Below the pieces are notes generated by a model that saw nothing but the letters and a program-made list of their open reading frames with translations, was not told the DNA's origin and made no database searches. A stretch of 64,000 nucleotides of DNA, taken from NCBI RefSeq assembly GCF_020171115.1, contig NC_058091.1, positions 281,623,001 to 281,687,000 of the forward strand. Reading direction: 5' to 3'. Both the position numbers and the translations under genes were made by a program. This DNA is from Neogale vison. Lineage: Eukaryota > Chordata > Mammalia > Carnivora > Mustelidae. Shown in pieces: positions 1 to 12,069 of this stretch. How positions within the stretch are numbered: position 1 is the stretch's first letter; each line of letters starts with the position of its first letter.

Positions 1-1940
1 ACATCTCTATAACTTCTAGGGATTTTACCTTCAAAAAATGACAAATATATAATTCTTTTTTTAAAGTCTATGACTATACTTAATCAAGTTTATTTATCGA
101 GTTAATACAAAGAACATAAGATTCTTAATATTAACCCTTAGCACAATTAAAGTATCAGGGACCCCTCCCACACATGTATTATGTTATGCCATGTCTTTAA
201 CAATATTGAAAACGGAAGGGAGGAGATCATTAGTGCAATAATTCAAAATAATTTCCCATAAGTGAAAGCCATGGATTTCCAGACTAAAGTGCCCAGAGAG
301 TGGCTAGATAAAAGCAGCGTGGCTTACGGTCCATGATTTTGAAACTTTAGATCACTGAGGTAAGGGGAGGATTCTGCAAGCTTCCGGAGGGCTGGGGAAA
401 AACAACTCACATACAAAGGATGAAGAATCACGGTGCTTTTTGACTTTTCAACAACTCTGGGAGCTAGAAGGTAATGGAGGTAATGCCTTTAATATCTGGA
501 AGATGATTGCAACCTAAAACTCTATGTGTAGCCAAACTATCAATCAACCGTGAAGGTAAATTGAACGATGTAGGGCTTCGAATTTATTTATCTCCCATAA
601 ATCCTTTCTTGGTAAGCTTCTGAAGAATGTTGCCCCAAATCAATGGGGCAAAATGATACATGGCAAGACTCTGAGTACAGAAAGCAGAAGCACTGATGCA
701 GGTATAGAGAGGATAATGGCGAAGGGAAATGGGAGAATTTTAACAGTGGACCAGATGGGCAGGGCGATTAGCCTAGATAAAAGATCTCCAAGATGGGTGT
801 CTCCAAAAGAAGGAAAATTGAACTAGCAAGTCACCTCATATAATTGGCTTTCTGGAAAATAGTACTGAAAAGTCTTGCTTGGTATAGAAAGAATTAGGAA
901 GAGGTACCAGGAAATAAATTGAGCAGAGGAAAACAAAGCAATTATTAAATTAAAAAATAGCATAATCACAATACATTACACATAATCACATAATCACAAT
1001 ACATTACAACCCTCATCTGTGTATAACATTTTCATGAGTGTAAGTTATAGCACCAAATAGCAACGTATTAAAATTTTCAGGGATGGGAGAGGAGAACAAG
1101 ATAGGTTGGTAAGTGAGAGAGTTAAATCATCACATTATAATGAGAAAATAATAATATCTAAAACTGATAAATGAGACAAAAGTAGATCAAGTATTTAAAA
1201 ATACAATGATGTGTAAGTGCCAGAATATGGAGTTCAAGTTTTCAAGTGGTTGATCCGAGGACGGATGAAGGATGAAGTAGGGAAAGTTCTTGCAGGTAAC
1301 TCTGATATAGGTGTTTTGGTACCATTTACAATATTAAACTATGTTCTTTTGGAAAAAAAGTTTTCATAAAAATAATTTGGGGTGTTTAACTAATATTGCA
1401 ATAATGTAAATATAAAATATTTAACATTGATAATAATCTCATAATAAATGAGGGAGAAAGAAAGAAAGAGTGAATAAGGGTGTCAAGATTTGATGAGAAT
1501 ATGGGGAAAGGTTGGTGAGGATATGAAATGCTCGGGAAGACAATTTAACCAAGTAACTCAGGAATCCATGAGATGTACTTTTGTGAACTACAGAAACTTT
1601 GCTTTTCTCTCTTGACTTAGGGGAATAAATGGACAGCTATGCAAAAGTGAAGACAGCCATTGTTTCATTGTTTATGCCTGTAATTATAACCTAAGAATTG
1701 ACTACAGAAGATTGGTCAAATTAAGTCTTTGTTAAAATAATATCTTCTTCTTGAGGCTTTCTCATAGTAGTCCAGTTAAAATGGAAAATCTCATTCTCCT
1801 TAGCTAGTCTTTTGAAAATTTCTACATAGCACTTATTTGCATCGGACATACATGGCTCATTTGGCATGATTTACTCATTAGTTTACTGATGGCAGCTTCT
1901 TCCCACTAGACTGTAAGCTCCCAGAAGATAGGGACTTTAA
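1..1940. other. Anonymous AT-rich sequence
   Basis: I recognise no gene, RNA or named repeat here. The only local structure seen is a 20-bp direct repeat at 961-980 and 989-1008 (unit CATAATCACAATACATTACA) and a short GAAA-rich patch near 1450-1470. Stop codons are dense in all frames. Confidence 0.5.
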
Positions 1941-2181
1941 AAAATTCCTAATAGTATGGGGAGCTTAAGTTGTTCAGTTGTTTAAGCGTCTGCCTTCGGC
2001 TCAGATCATGATCCCAGGGGCCTGGGATGAAGTCTCGAATCGAGCCCCACATCGTACTCCCTGCTCAGTGGGGAGTCTGCTTCTTTCTCTTCCTCTACCC
2101 CCCCCCTTGCTCATGCTTGCTCTCTCTCACACACTCTCTCTTTCAAATAAATAAAATCTTTAAGAAAATGCCTAACTGTAT
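1941..2181 (+). mobile_element. CAN SINE (tRNA-Lys derived), + strand
   Basis: The SINE body runs from about 1958 to 2163. It has a decayed head, the GTCTGCCTTCGGCTCAG segment, a C8 run in the CT-rich tract, and an AAATAAATAAAATCTTT tail. An imperfect duplication of AAAATTCCTAATAGTAT (1941-1957) recurs at about 2164-2181, which fits retroposition with later divergence, so this is an older copy. Confidence 0.88.
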
Positions 2182-2950
2182 CAACAATACCTTATGATAT
2201 TGTATTAATGCAGTATATGCTTAATGAATATTTTATTAAAATAATATAACAATAACATGTAGAAGTTATTTTATGATGTAGAATTAAGTTTATGGGTCTG
2301 GAGATATATTTGCTATGTATTGAGAAAAGAATAGAGCGTGATATAGGGTATAATTTCACTTTAATAAGTTGTAAATATTTGTGTGCATAGAAAAGGAAGG
2401 AAATCAAATACATTATGTCGTTTTATGTATTTCTATTTTGCTTATCTTTATTTTCTGAACTTTTTCTAAGGACATGTATTATATATGCAATGAAAAATAA
2501 ACACCAACTCATGTTTAATTCATAAGATAACCATTATGAGTCCAGGTATTTTAGTAATGACAATGATATACTTTACTCTCTTCCCATAATGCTTTATAAA
2601 GCAGATTCCAAGTTGATTTAGTGAGTGTAACACCTTGACTACTGTTCACACATCTCACCCTCCTAGAGATTGGAAACAATTGCTCTGGTAGCAATATTAT
2701 TGGCTTATAACAACTTCACAATTTACAAACTGACTACCAACTACTAGGGGCGAGGTTTATAAAACATAAATGAATGTCAATAGTCATCTTCTGGGCAACA
2801 GAGGAAGAAGAGCAGTTTTCTGACTAAACCCTCCTCTCCATCTCATATCCGGCTACTGCTACACTGGGTCTTCGTGATCCGTGAATTCAAGCATCTAAGA
2901 TACTCAAAATTCTTCTGAAAAAGACAGCCCCGAGTGTGATTTAAGATTTA
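2182..2950. other. Anonymous AT-rich sequence
   Basis: Nothing recognised: no splice-flanked open frame and no repeat I can name. Short open frames on the minus strand are low-complexity AT-rich chance frames. Confidence 0.45.
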
Positions 2951-2954
2951 GGAC

Positions 2955-3080
2955 CTAACTCCCTGGTTTAGAATTCTAGCTCTGCTTCTTACTAGCCATG
3001 TGTTGACTTGGGCCAATTTGTATGAATTCACTGAGACTCAGTCTTTCACGACTATGAAGCCAACTGGATTACTACTCTTC
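2955..3080 (+). repeat. MIR SINE fossil
   Basis: The segment resembles the MIR core in order: a variant of 'gaattctagctctgcttc', then CTTACTAGCCATGTG, TTGACTTGGGCCA, and a decayed CTCAGT end. It is strongly diverged, as expected of a repeat spread before the placental radiation. No target-site duplication is visible. Confidence 0.7.
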
Positions 3081-3451
3081 AGAGTTCTTATTAGTTATCA
3101 CATAACTTAAAACATAAATTATTACCAAAAGTACTTAGCAAATCTCTTTCTCCATGCATTGACTAATTATTCTAATTATATTTGCCCATATATATGAATA
3201 TATATTTATATTAGCATTTACTGATACATATTATGGATGTGTATTTTAAATATATGTGTGTAATTTTAATATAAATAGCATTTACTATTTCTAACCACAT
3301 TGGATACTAAGGGTTAACCAGGGAGTTCCTATCCTGATTTGGGCAATGTGCAATGATCTAAGATGGATACGAATGTCTTATGAGGACAGGAGAACAAATA
3401 TTAATGTCTAACAAAACCAAAAAATATTTTTTTGAAACAAGAAGAATTATT

Positions 3452-3455
<4 letters not shown>

Positions 3456-3483
<28 letters not shown>
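3456..3483. repeat. (CA)n microsatellite
   Basis: About 14 uninterrupted CA dinucleotides with a TACACAC start. The length is enough to be polymorphic. A 64-codon open frame running through it (3380-3574) is an artefact of the repeat. Confidence 0.95.
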
Positions 3484-4295
3484 AGCACTAAGATGGTTGA
3501 GGGAGAAAGGGCAGGTACCAAGTAGCCCAAAAGGCCAGAGGGAGAATGTCTTGGAATTTGTTTCAGGAAGTTGAAAATGGCAAAAAGAAAGAATTCAAAG
3601 GAAGGATGATGACAGTGTCAGAGATCGTAAACAAAATTTTAAAGTTATTTTGACTTCTATTTTATTGAAAAACCAAAAATTGGAGATACATTTTTTTCTG
3701 GGACTATGTCTCTGAATTGCCACCACAAACAGGCTGAGTTATGTGGGTTACACAGACCTTCAGGCAGAGATTACATTTCTGGTAATGAAGTACCAAGCTG
3801 AGAATTTCCTCCTTCTGAGACATGTGTCCTGCTTTTAACCCAACAAATCAATAGAAACAGCTGGCAGTAGGGACAGTATGTTTCTTCACAGTATGAGGTT
3901 CCGTATGTTTGTTTTTGAGTCTGCTTTCAGCCTTCCACGTTCTCTGTGTTTTTGGATGGTTACTTTTTCCCCCCCATCCCCATGGCCTCAGTTTCGAAGA
4001 GTCATTGAAAGAAGGATTGGGAATGTCAACCAGAACAGTTGTGCTCACTAAGCATTCCACATAGCAGGCTGACATGAAATTACCATTTGTAATATGGATC
4101 TGGGCAAGCATTATGCCTGCAGCTTTCTGACTTGTTGATACTGCTTTTTATTTTGAAAAAATCACTTAGCTGCGCTTTTTTTCCCCTGATTTCTCACCAG
4201 AAAATAATTTCCTTTATCTTGAATAGCGACCATTATGGCTTCTGTTCTGTTTCCTCTGGCCTATAACATTTCTTAATGTCATCATACTAACTAAA
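3484..4295. other. Anonymous sequence
   Basis: I see no identifiable repeat or gene. An 87-codon minus-strand frame at 3848-4111 has no recognisable domain and includes a run of C, so I do not call it a gene. Confidence 0.45.
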
Positions 4296-4496
4296 TTACA
4301 TATTTTGAGGGATGCCTGGGTGGCTCAGTTGGTTTAGCACTGCCTTGGGCTCAGGTCATGATCCCAGGGTCCTGGGATCGAGCCCTTCATTGGGCTCATT
4401 GCTCAGAAGAGAGCTTACTTCTCCCTCTGCTGCCCATGCTCCCTGCTTGCCCTCTCTCTCTCAATCTCTCTAGCAAATAAATAACATACTTTGGGG
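4296..4496 (+). mobile_element. CAN SINE, + strand
   Basis: Body about 4311-4482: GATGCCTGGGTGGCTCAGTT head, GGTCATGATCCCAGGGTCC, GGGATCGAGCCC B box, CT tract and short AAATAAATAA tail. The flanks show an imperfect duplication (TTACATATTTTGAGG at 4296 against AACATACTTTGGGG at 4482). The tail lacks the usual AAAATCTT end. Confidence 0.88.
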
Positions 4497-4569
4497 AGGA
4501 TTGAGGCCCAGCTATGATCAATATTCTATTCACTGTTCTGAAACCAAAGATAGAAATTCTTTGAGGCAA

Positions 4570-4760
4570 CCTGCAACTGGAGAATTATAAATATTACTGG
4601 GGTTTCCTGAAAGGAGCATGGCAATTAGAATCAAAGTACTGAAGTTTATAGGAAAGTTGTTTAGACTCTCTAAGCCAATTGATTTAGTTACAATTGGAGT
4701 AAGGAGAAAGCCATAGTTAATTTCTAGGGAGGTTGTGAAGGGGATTCAATGAAAAATGTG
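4570..4760 (+). repeat. Possible MIR fossil
   Basis: Order and wording resemble the MIR 3' half: a GAATCAAAGTACTGA segment, then TTTAGACTCTCTAAGCC and GGTTGTGAAGGGGATTCAATG. These correspond to the conserved 'cttaacctctctaagcc ... ggttgttgtgaggattaaatga' pattern. Divergence is high and boundaries are uncertain. Confidence 0.45.
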
Positions 4761-4939
4761 TTCTGTGGTGTCCATTATAGTGGCAGAGTCCGTTGTCCCT
4801 CTACCTACATCTGCTTGGCACTCAACATAGCTATGTAGATTGACTCTATGATTTCAACTACAAACACCTACAACTCTGTGTGGAAGATTCCTATGACCAT
4901 CAGAGTCTTAGGAGAGGTTCTACCTTAGTCTTAGGTAGA

Positions 4940-6560
4940 AAGAGTGATCCTACTTAGCTCTATACTTGGCCACCCCAGTGCGAACACAATGGATCCATGA
5001 ATGGAAAAACCATGGTGGAAGGGACCAAGACTATGCATGAGCCAACTGCATGGGCTACCTCTCACCAGGCTGACTTAGCTACCACTACTATTAAATGTGT
5101 GACCTGTCAGTAGCAACACAGACTGTCATGAAGTCTTGGTAAAGTACCATTCCTTGAGGAGTCAAGCCAGCCCTTGGGGGGCAAGTCACTTTTATTGAAA
5201 TTCTTCACTTAACTGGGGAGGACAGCAGCAGCAATTCATATATAGTGAGACTTATCATCTTCCATGTATGAGTTTACCACCACTATTCACAGTCTCTCAG
5301 CCAGCATTATTACGTGAGTGTTCACAGAGTGCTCAATTTACCATTACAAGGATCCCATGTAACATTGCCTTGAACAAGGGGCCAACTTTAGAGTGGAGGA
5401 GTGCGACAGTGTCCAACCACAGAATCTACTGGTGTTTTGAGTACAGGCATCATCCAGAAGCAACTGGCATGATAGAAAGTCAAATGGCTTCTTAAAGGTG
5501 CAACTATAAGGACCAGATGGGGAAAAATGACACTGTAACTGGGACACTGTTTTTTAATATATGATATATATTTTGAACGAGTAACAATTATGCAGTGCCA
5601 TAGTCCTAATAGCTAGAATAGTTGGATCTAATACCAAGGATTGGAAATATAAGTGGCCCCTTTGAATTAATATGGGTTCCTCCAGATATAGAAACTGAGA
5701 AAGGATCCAAAGTAAGTACTTTACTGGAGAGGCAAAGCACTCACTAGTAAGCATGTAAGAAAGTGAGATAGAGAAGGAAAGAAGCCAAAAAAATACTGCT
5801 CTATTATAGGTTGAACTTTGGACTTACATCTTGTAGAGCTACCATCAGGAAGCAAGAGACCTTGAATTTCCACAGATCGTTCCAGTCAGTAACTTATTGA
5901 CAATAGCTCATGGGGGCTTTAATTAACACTCTGGCATTCAGGGAAAGAAACAAAGATGCTGGCAACTGTAAGTTAGGCTAAGTATTCAGGGTGACTATAG
6001 GTCAGACATAAATTGCATCATCATACCTCACTCCCAGTTGTCCACTTAGGCAATTTATGGTTCCTATTTGTTCACCTTTAGGATCTGCCAAATTAAAGAT
6101 TCTGGTTTCTGGTAAGGGAAACTTCGATCAGATGATACAATAAGATTTCCACTTAACCTAATGCAATGGCCATCTTGTCACTCACGGTTCTTTTTGCCAA
6201 AAGATCTTGAGTTTAAAAGGGAGTTATTATACTGGCAGTGACAACTGATCCTGTTTTCAGAAGTGGGATAGCCTCTGAATAGTAGTGGTAAGGAAAAGTA
6301 TGTCTAGAACTCAGGAAAGTCACTAGGGTAGCTGTTGGTGCTTCCATGCCTGGTAATAACCATGAATGAACAAAGTCAGAGCAATCACCACTTGACAAGG
6401 ACAACCAGGTGCTCAGATCCCTCAGTGATTTTCCAATGAGGTAAGGAACGTAGAGCAGCAAAAGGGATGCCTGAGGTTGACTGGGATCTAGAATGGCTGG
6501 TAGACGAGTCAAGAAATATGATTATGACCTTGGCCCCAGCTGAGGGAGTCAGGAGTGTCC
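4940..6560 (+). pseudogene. Ancient ERVL-type pol relic (integrase and dUTPase regions)
   Basis: This stretch reads as decayed internal sequence of an ERVL (class III) endogenous retrovirus. At about 5030-5110 are remnants of the integrase amino-terminal zinc-binding segment, with His codons followed by a Cys-x-x-Cys-like pair in the order expected of an HHCC fold. The integrase core follows to about 5550. The part from about 6090 to 6540 resembles the dUTPase domain that ERVL elements carry after integrase. Stops and indels interrupt every frame, so nothing here is coding. No LTR of this element is visible on either side. Assignment rests on recalled similarity of wording along about 1.5 kb and needs a translated search. 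The 4940 start is approximate. The order integrase then dUTPase is a known ERVL feature. Confidence 0.68.
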
Positions 6561-6690
6561 TTGGTTATATATTGGTTTTGTTGTTGCTTGCTGTTGTTTT
6601 ATAGGTAGATGACAGAGAGAGAGAGAAATATAGGAAACTATGGTGTAAATACTAAACTATGTGCTATAGATATGTATTGATACAGGCTAC

Positions 6691-6923
6691 AAAAGGAAAA
6701 TGTTGGGGCGCCTGGGTGGCTCAGTGGGTTAAGCCGCTGCCTTCGGCTCAGGTCATGATCTCAGGGTCCTGGGATCGAGTCCCGCATCGGGCTCTCTGCT
6801 CAGCAGGGAGCCTGCTTCCTCCTCTCTCTCTGTCTGCCTGCCTCTCTGCCTACTTGTGATCTCTCTCTGTCAAATAAATAAATAAAATCTTTAAAAAAAA
6901 AAAAAAAAAAAAAGGAAAATGTT
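6691..6923 (+). mobile_element. Young CAN SINE with perfect 14-bp target-site duplication
   Basis: Body 6705-6909, starting GGGGCGCCTGGGTGGCTCAG. It has an intact A box (TGGCTCAGTGG), intact B box (GGATCGAGTCC), a CTCTCTCTGTCTGCCTGCC tract and a long uninterrupted A tail. The duplication AAAAGGAAAATGTT at 6691-6704 repeats exactly at 6910-6923. Head integrity, long pure tail and identical duplications all point to a recent insertion. The 66-codon frame across it is a SINE artefact. Confidence 0.97.
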
Positions 6924-6924
6924 A

Positions 6925-8430
6925 ATGTGGTTGGAATAATCCAAGTTTTATATTATTAATATAGGAGAAAGGATTCAGATAAAAATTTAAATAGAACCAT
7001 TAACATATTAGCTGTTATGCTAATTGGGTAGTATCAAAACTTTACATATGCATATTTAACAAATATAATTATGCATGATCTGCTACCTGAAAAAGGGGAA
7101 GAGATTTCCACTGGGTGTGTATGTAAGGAGATTATTCTAAGCTAGAAAAAAAACAAAAATCATATTTTTCTCTTCTACTACTACCTTACTGTTAATAATC
7201 TTCATGGTTATAAAATATCTTAACTTCAAATTTTCGTCTCTGAAATTATTATAGAATTCTTAATAATCAAGCATAATATGTGTTGACCTTTTCATAATAG
7301 ATCAGTGTTTAAGACATATTCTTTATGAAATAGGTCACTTTAAAAGATTTTGCAGCTTTAAAGTCTCCCTTCTTATGAATTCTTCATACCTGATTTACTT
7401 GCTAATTTCCTTTCTCCATAGGGAACCAATATTCATTTATATAGAACTTGACACAGCCATCTGGCAAAATAACTAAATCAAGAATCACCTCTGGAAATAC
7501 TTTTGACAAGAATTATTTCCTAGAATGTTGTTGTAATGTTATTCAATTATCCCCCATACGTTTGGTATATGGCATTGTGATACTAAATTCCAAAACATTG
7601 GTGACACACTCTCTCTCACCTTCTGTCTAATGTAAGATAAAGAATAGCTTAAAAAATTTTACATTAAGGTTTTAATGTCCAATATATAATTTCACATATT
7701 TAAGGATGAAAAAGTGAAGGGCAAGTAAATGAGAGTCATAAAACTTAGTTTGGTTACCTCATTTTGGGTTTGTGATATATTTTTCCTTGGGTTTTTTTAA
7801 AGGTGCCTCATAATTTTTTGAAAACAGGTGTGACATAAATTATACATATCTTAATATTTAATATGTACATGATTTTATGATAGAGAGATTTCAATAAATC
7901 AGATGTCAGCCAGCTAGCATGTGCTGAGGATATACTGGGTATGGAATTCCTTATTATGGGATATGCCAAGTGGAAGAGAAGAGATTAATTCCTTCAAGAA
8001 ACTAGACATGCAAAGACAAAATCTACTATCTTTGCCTTCAAGGAGCACAGGGTCAAGTAAGAACGGGAGATAACTAAATAATACCCATAAGAAAAAACTG
8101 TAAAAGGTAGTATGTACAAATGGCTATGTTGATCTGGAGTACAGTTATGGCTCCCTCTGAATGGACGAGGGAAGATAGTTTGAGAAGAGATGAAACTTGT
8201 AGTGAGTCTTCTAGGACTACAAATTGGCCAGAAAAGATATGGAAGAATGGTATTCAACGTTGAGGACTTTCAGGGCAAAGACGAATTTGCAAGCTAGAAG
8301 GCATATTTCAATTATGAGACGTCCTCTGATAGGACTGGAATATGGGTGCCTGTGAGGAGATTAGTGGAAATGAGTTTGAGCAGGCAGGCAGTAGTGTGAT
8401 TTCTTTGGAAGATTCCTTCCTTATCTTAAA
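6925..8430. other. Mostly anonymous sequence
   Basis: No gene recognised. The part from about 7895 to 8400 has the flavour of an old dispersed repeat ('tgctgaggatatactgggtatgg' followed by 'ccttcaaggagcacaggg' and 'ggtagtatgtacaaatggctatg'), resembling mammalian repeats of the 'ggcactgggatacag ... aaggagcttac' type, but I cannot name the family. Confidence 0.4.
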
Positions 8431-8443
8431 AAAAAAATTATGT

Positions 8444-8649
8444 GGTATTTTGATTCTTTTTTTTTTTAAAGATTTTTATTTATTTATTTGACAGAGAGAG
8501 ATTACAAGTAGGCAGAGAGGCAGGCAGAGAGAGAGGAGGAAGCAGGCTCCTTGTTGAGCAGAGAGCCCGATGCGGGACTTGATCCCAGGACCTTGAGATC
8601 ATGACCAACCCACTGAGCCACCCAGGCACCCCGGTATTTTGATTCTTTT
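8444..8649 (-). mobile_element. CAN SINE, minus strand, 17-bp target-site duplication
   Basis: Body 8461-8632, read on the minus strand from the GGGGTGCCTGGGTGGCTCAGTGGGTT head at 8632 down to the T-run at 8461. The duplication GGTATTTTGATTCTTTT is identical at 8444-8460 and 8633-8649. The internal segment is slightly shortened relative to the copy at 6705. Confidence 0.96.
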
Positions 8650-8799
8650 ATCTAAAATTACCATTTTGTTTTCACATAAAACTGGTTTTCCATACAAATA
8701 GTTGATTCAAATAGGAGATCCCAGAGGACTAATCAAGATCCTTTTATTGTTTCAGTCATATACATCATAGTTCCATATGCTTCTGAGAATCTGAGAAGC

Positions 8800-9030
8800 A
8801 GAAAAATATGATAGGGGCACTTGGGTGGCTCAGTGGGTTAAAGCCTCTGCCTTCAGCTAGGTCATAATCTCAGGGTCCTGGGATCAAGGCCTGCATCGGG
8901 CTCTCTGGTCAGCGGGGAGCCTGCTTCCTCCTCTCTCTCTGCCTGCCTCTCTGCCTACTTTGTGATCTCTGTCTGTCAAATAAATAAAATTAAAAAAAAA
9001 AAAAGTTCATAAAAAAAAGAAAAATATGAT
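8800..9030 (+). mobile_element. CAN SINE, + strand, exact 13-bp duplication
   Basis: Body from 8814 (GGGGCACTTGGGTGGCTCAG) to an A-rich tail that is interrupted by GTTCAT near 9005. AGAAAAATATGAT occurs at 8800-8812 and again at 9018-9030. The B box is altered (GGATCAAGGCC), so the promoter is probably weak. Confidence 0.95.
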
Positions 9031-11820
9031 GAAAGTTTCAAAATAAATGAGAACACCTAAGAGTTATTTGAGTTACACAAATGAAGTATGTTATAATTAT
9101 TGGTTAGTACTAGAGAATTTACTACTGAGTCTTTCCGGCTACATCTACAGACATCGGAGAATTCCTTTTTGCTGAGTATCATGTAAACTCAGCTTCAATT
9201 CTTGGGCATTGCTTCAGTAACTCCGAATTCCTTTCAGCCATGTACTTACATCACTGAAAGGTATTTATATTCTAATGGAAAAATGTATATATTATGCCAA
9301 AAGAATAAAATTTCTGAAACAATGTTGGTCACAATATAATGCAATTCATATTCTTTCCATTGTCTAAATACTAAAGTATACTGCTAACAGAGAAAGAATA
9401 AAAGTACATTCTGTCTTCAGAATAAAGTCAGGAGCTGAACAATTTTTGTTGTTGCTGTTGAGCAATGAATAATAGGCCTTTGAGAACATTTATTTTACTG
9501 AAAAAAATAGAAAAGTTTAGTCAAATCCATGTTCAATGAAAAACTAAAATGTTTGTGAAAAGGCATTAGGCTAGGAATTCAGATATCTACCTGTTTTCTT
9601 CCATAAGCTAGTATCATACAATTGGATTTTGAGACTGAAATAATCACTCTTTTGTATCCTCAGCTAGTTCAAAGTGTTGACCTTATGGTACTTCATATCT
9701 CTTAAAACAGTAAAAAAACCATATTCTCAAAGTTTATTTTCAAGCATAGATGAACATTCTTGATATAAATTTGGGGAATTGATTATATATATGACATCTA
9801 GATCTTCAGATGAAATTTTATATTTAAATATTTCCCTTATTTTTCTTATAGGAAAAAATATACTAAACAATAATTATATTAAGATTTTTAAAATGACATT
9901 AAAGACAGTTTCTGACATTCTGTATGTGAGAATAAAAATGCATTGTTGTATTAACTTCCAGAAATATTAGTGCCCGAATGGCCATTCTTAGAAGAATTAA
10001 AAACCGAAAGAGAACCAGAAGATGCTCTCTGAGGGACTCTGATTCTCCTGAGTTCACTTTCAAATCCAGATGATCGATAAAATCCACCAGAAAGACTGTC
10101 CAACAAAGAGATGTCAGGACAACAATATTATGTCGGAAAAAATTTTTATGACAACATAACATTTAGAGTTATGTCATAAAATATGAATTATAAATTGGTG
10201 TTATGGATGACTACAATAATTAAGTAGTTGTTTTCTTTGTCATACTGACACTTATTAATCTTTTGATTTTCAGCTTATTCGATTAAACTTAAATCAGTAT
10301 TTTCAAACTTGTATCTGGTCCAGATGCCTAATTCCAATGTATATGGAGGAGAAATTAGTGATTTAATACATTCGCTTATATTTTGTACTACTTACCAAAA
10401 AAATGCAGTGTTCGTATTGATCTTTATAGTGCAAGCTGTGATGATCCATGTAGCATAATATCACTCATGAAAATGCAGGGCCTAGAATTTATACTCTTCA
10501 AGGAAAATAAGCTGGCTTTTATATTCTTTACTCGGTACTAAAAAACTGGATCTGGATAGGGAAACTGAGCCCAATTCTCATTTTGTAGCTAAGCACATCA
10601 GTGTGAATCTTTCTAGAGTCATTCAATTAGTCAAAGCAAACTTCCCTATGGCCTTGCTGTTGGCCAGGGGCTGTGCTCAGCACAATACAAAGCCAAATTA
10701 GACAAGGGGCTTACTCTGTAATCAAAGCTTACTTCAACTCATCAACCCTCAGTTTCCTAACCTGTCCACATGAGCCATTTTTTTTAACCGCTTCCCTAGT
10801 AATTAGGGTTGTTAGCAATCTTCACAATATTAAAGGTGGTTAAATTGGATGTATCCACCTATGGGAGCAGACGTTCATATACACATGAATACACACACAC
10901 TCAGCATAACTTCCTCCTCCCAATTTTTGAATTCTACAAAATGATTTTATCTGTGTCCTTAGTTAAATAATATTTTCCACATGAGATTGAAAAGAAAAAA
11001 TTGATTTATTCATAGTATCACAGAATGTAACTATAAATTCAGATGAGGTAGATTCACAGGGGTTGGGTAGTCACCATGGCTATTTCTTGCTTAGAGGTAG
11101 AAAAATGTGTTTGATGTGTGAAATCAGGAATGTGCGGTTTTTTTGTTTGTTTGTTTTTTCCTGAGGAGCACCTGCTACTGCATTGAAACTGGGCCCTACT
11201 TCCTCTGATAAAAAAGGCAGATGCCTAATTCCTTGTCAATTCATAATACCCAGTTTGTTCAATATAGACCTAGTTGTCAGTGGGACTTTAGAAGTGGATT
11301 TATGGTTAAAAGCGTATCGCAAACTTTGGGCGGAGGTGGGTAGGGAGTGGGTAGTTGGGTTATGGACAATGGGGAAGGGATGTGCTATCGTGAGTGCTGT
11401 GAAGTGTGTAAACCTGGCGATTCACAGACCTGTACCCCTGGGGCTAATAATACATCATATGTTAATAATTTTTTTAAAAAAGTGTATGGCAAACTGAAAA
11501 GAAACAGAGTAAATCATTATGACCTTGTGAAAAAAATAATTTATACTTATGGATAAGAAGAAAACTACCAGTGTATGGGGCACATTGATAGACAGCTCTT
11601 TGAGTTATCCTGTTGACTACTAATAGTTTGTCAGTCTTCCAACTGTAACCCGAATAAAAGAATGAATGCATGGGCACTTATGAGGACAGAATTTTGAAAC
11701 TTTCACTTCTGAGATATTTCCTGTAGCCCAGGTCACCATCAATAGCCAACAAAATAGAACCATATGTATATCATGGTCTCTTTTTTTCCTTTTTTCTCAC
11801 AATAGTAATATAAAACTTTA
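9031..11820. other. Anonymous AT-rich sequence
   Basis: I find no named repeat or gene. A 104-codon plus-strand frame at 11183-11497 overlaps another frame and has no recognisable domain or codon pattern. Around 10640-10750 there is vague similarity to old 'ggccaggggctgtgctcagcac ... aagcttac' type repeats, too weak to name. Confidence 0.4.
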
Positions 11821-11824
11821 TCTA

Positions 11825-12066
11825 ATGCACAGCATGGTTATTATAGTTAATAATACTGTATTGTGTACTTCAAATTTGCTAAAAGAGATCTTGCTGTTTA
11901 TGCCAAAAATTGGTAACCATGTGAGGGGAATGGATGTGTTAATCAGCTTGACTGCGTTCTTCATTTCATAATGTGTGTATTTATATATATCAAATCACAC
12001 TTTGCATACCTCATATACAGTTTTACTTGTCAATTATACTTCAATAAAACTGAAAAAATAAAAATA
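11825..12066 (+). mobile_element. Old LINE-1 3' end (L1MA/L1MB-like)
   Basis: The sequence follows the well-known old mammalian L1 3' UTR. An ACAGCATGGTTATTATAGTTA-like start is followed by AATAATACTGTATTGT, then GGTAACCATGTGAGG, GGATGTGTTAATCAGCTTGA, and an end reading TCAATTATACTTCAATAAA before an A-rich tail. It is 5'-truncated, and no duplication was identified. Confidence 0.85.
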
Positions 12067-12069
12067 AAG

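Noticed and set aside
11183..11497. 104-codon plus-strand frame
   Set aside because: No domain, no conservation evidence available, overlaps a second frame of similar quality; length is compatible with chance in this sequence.
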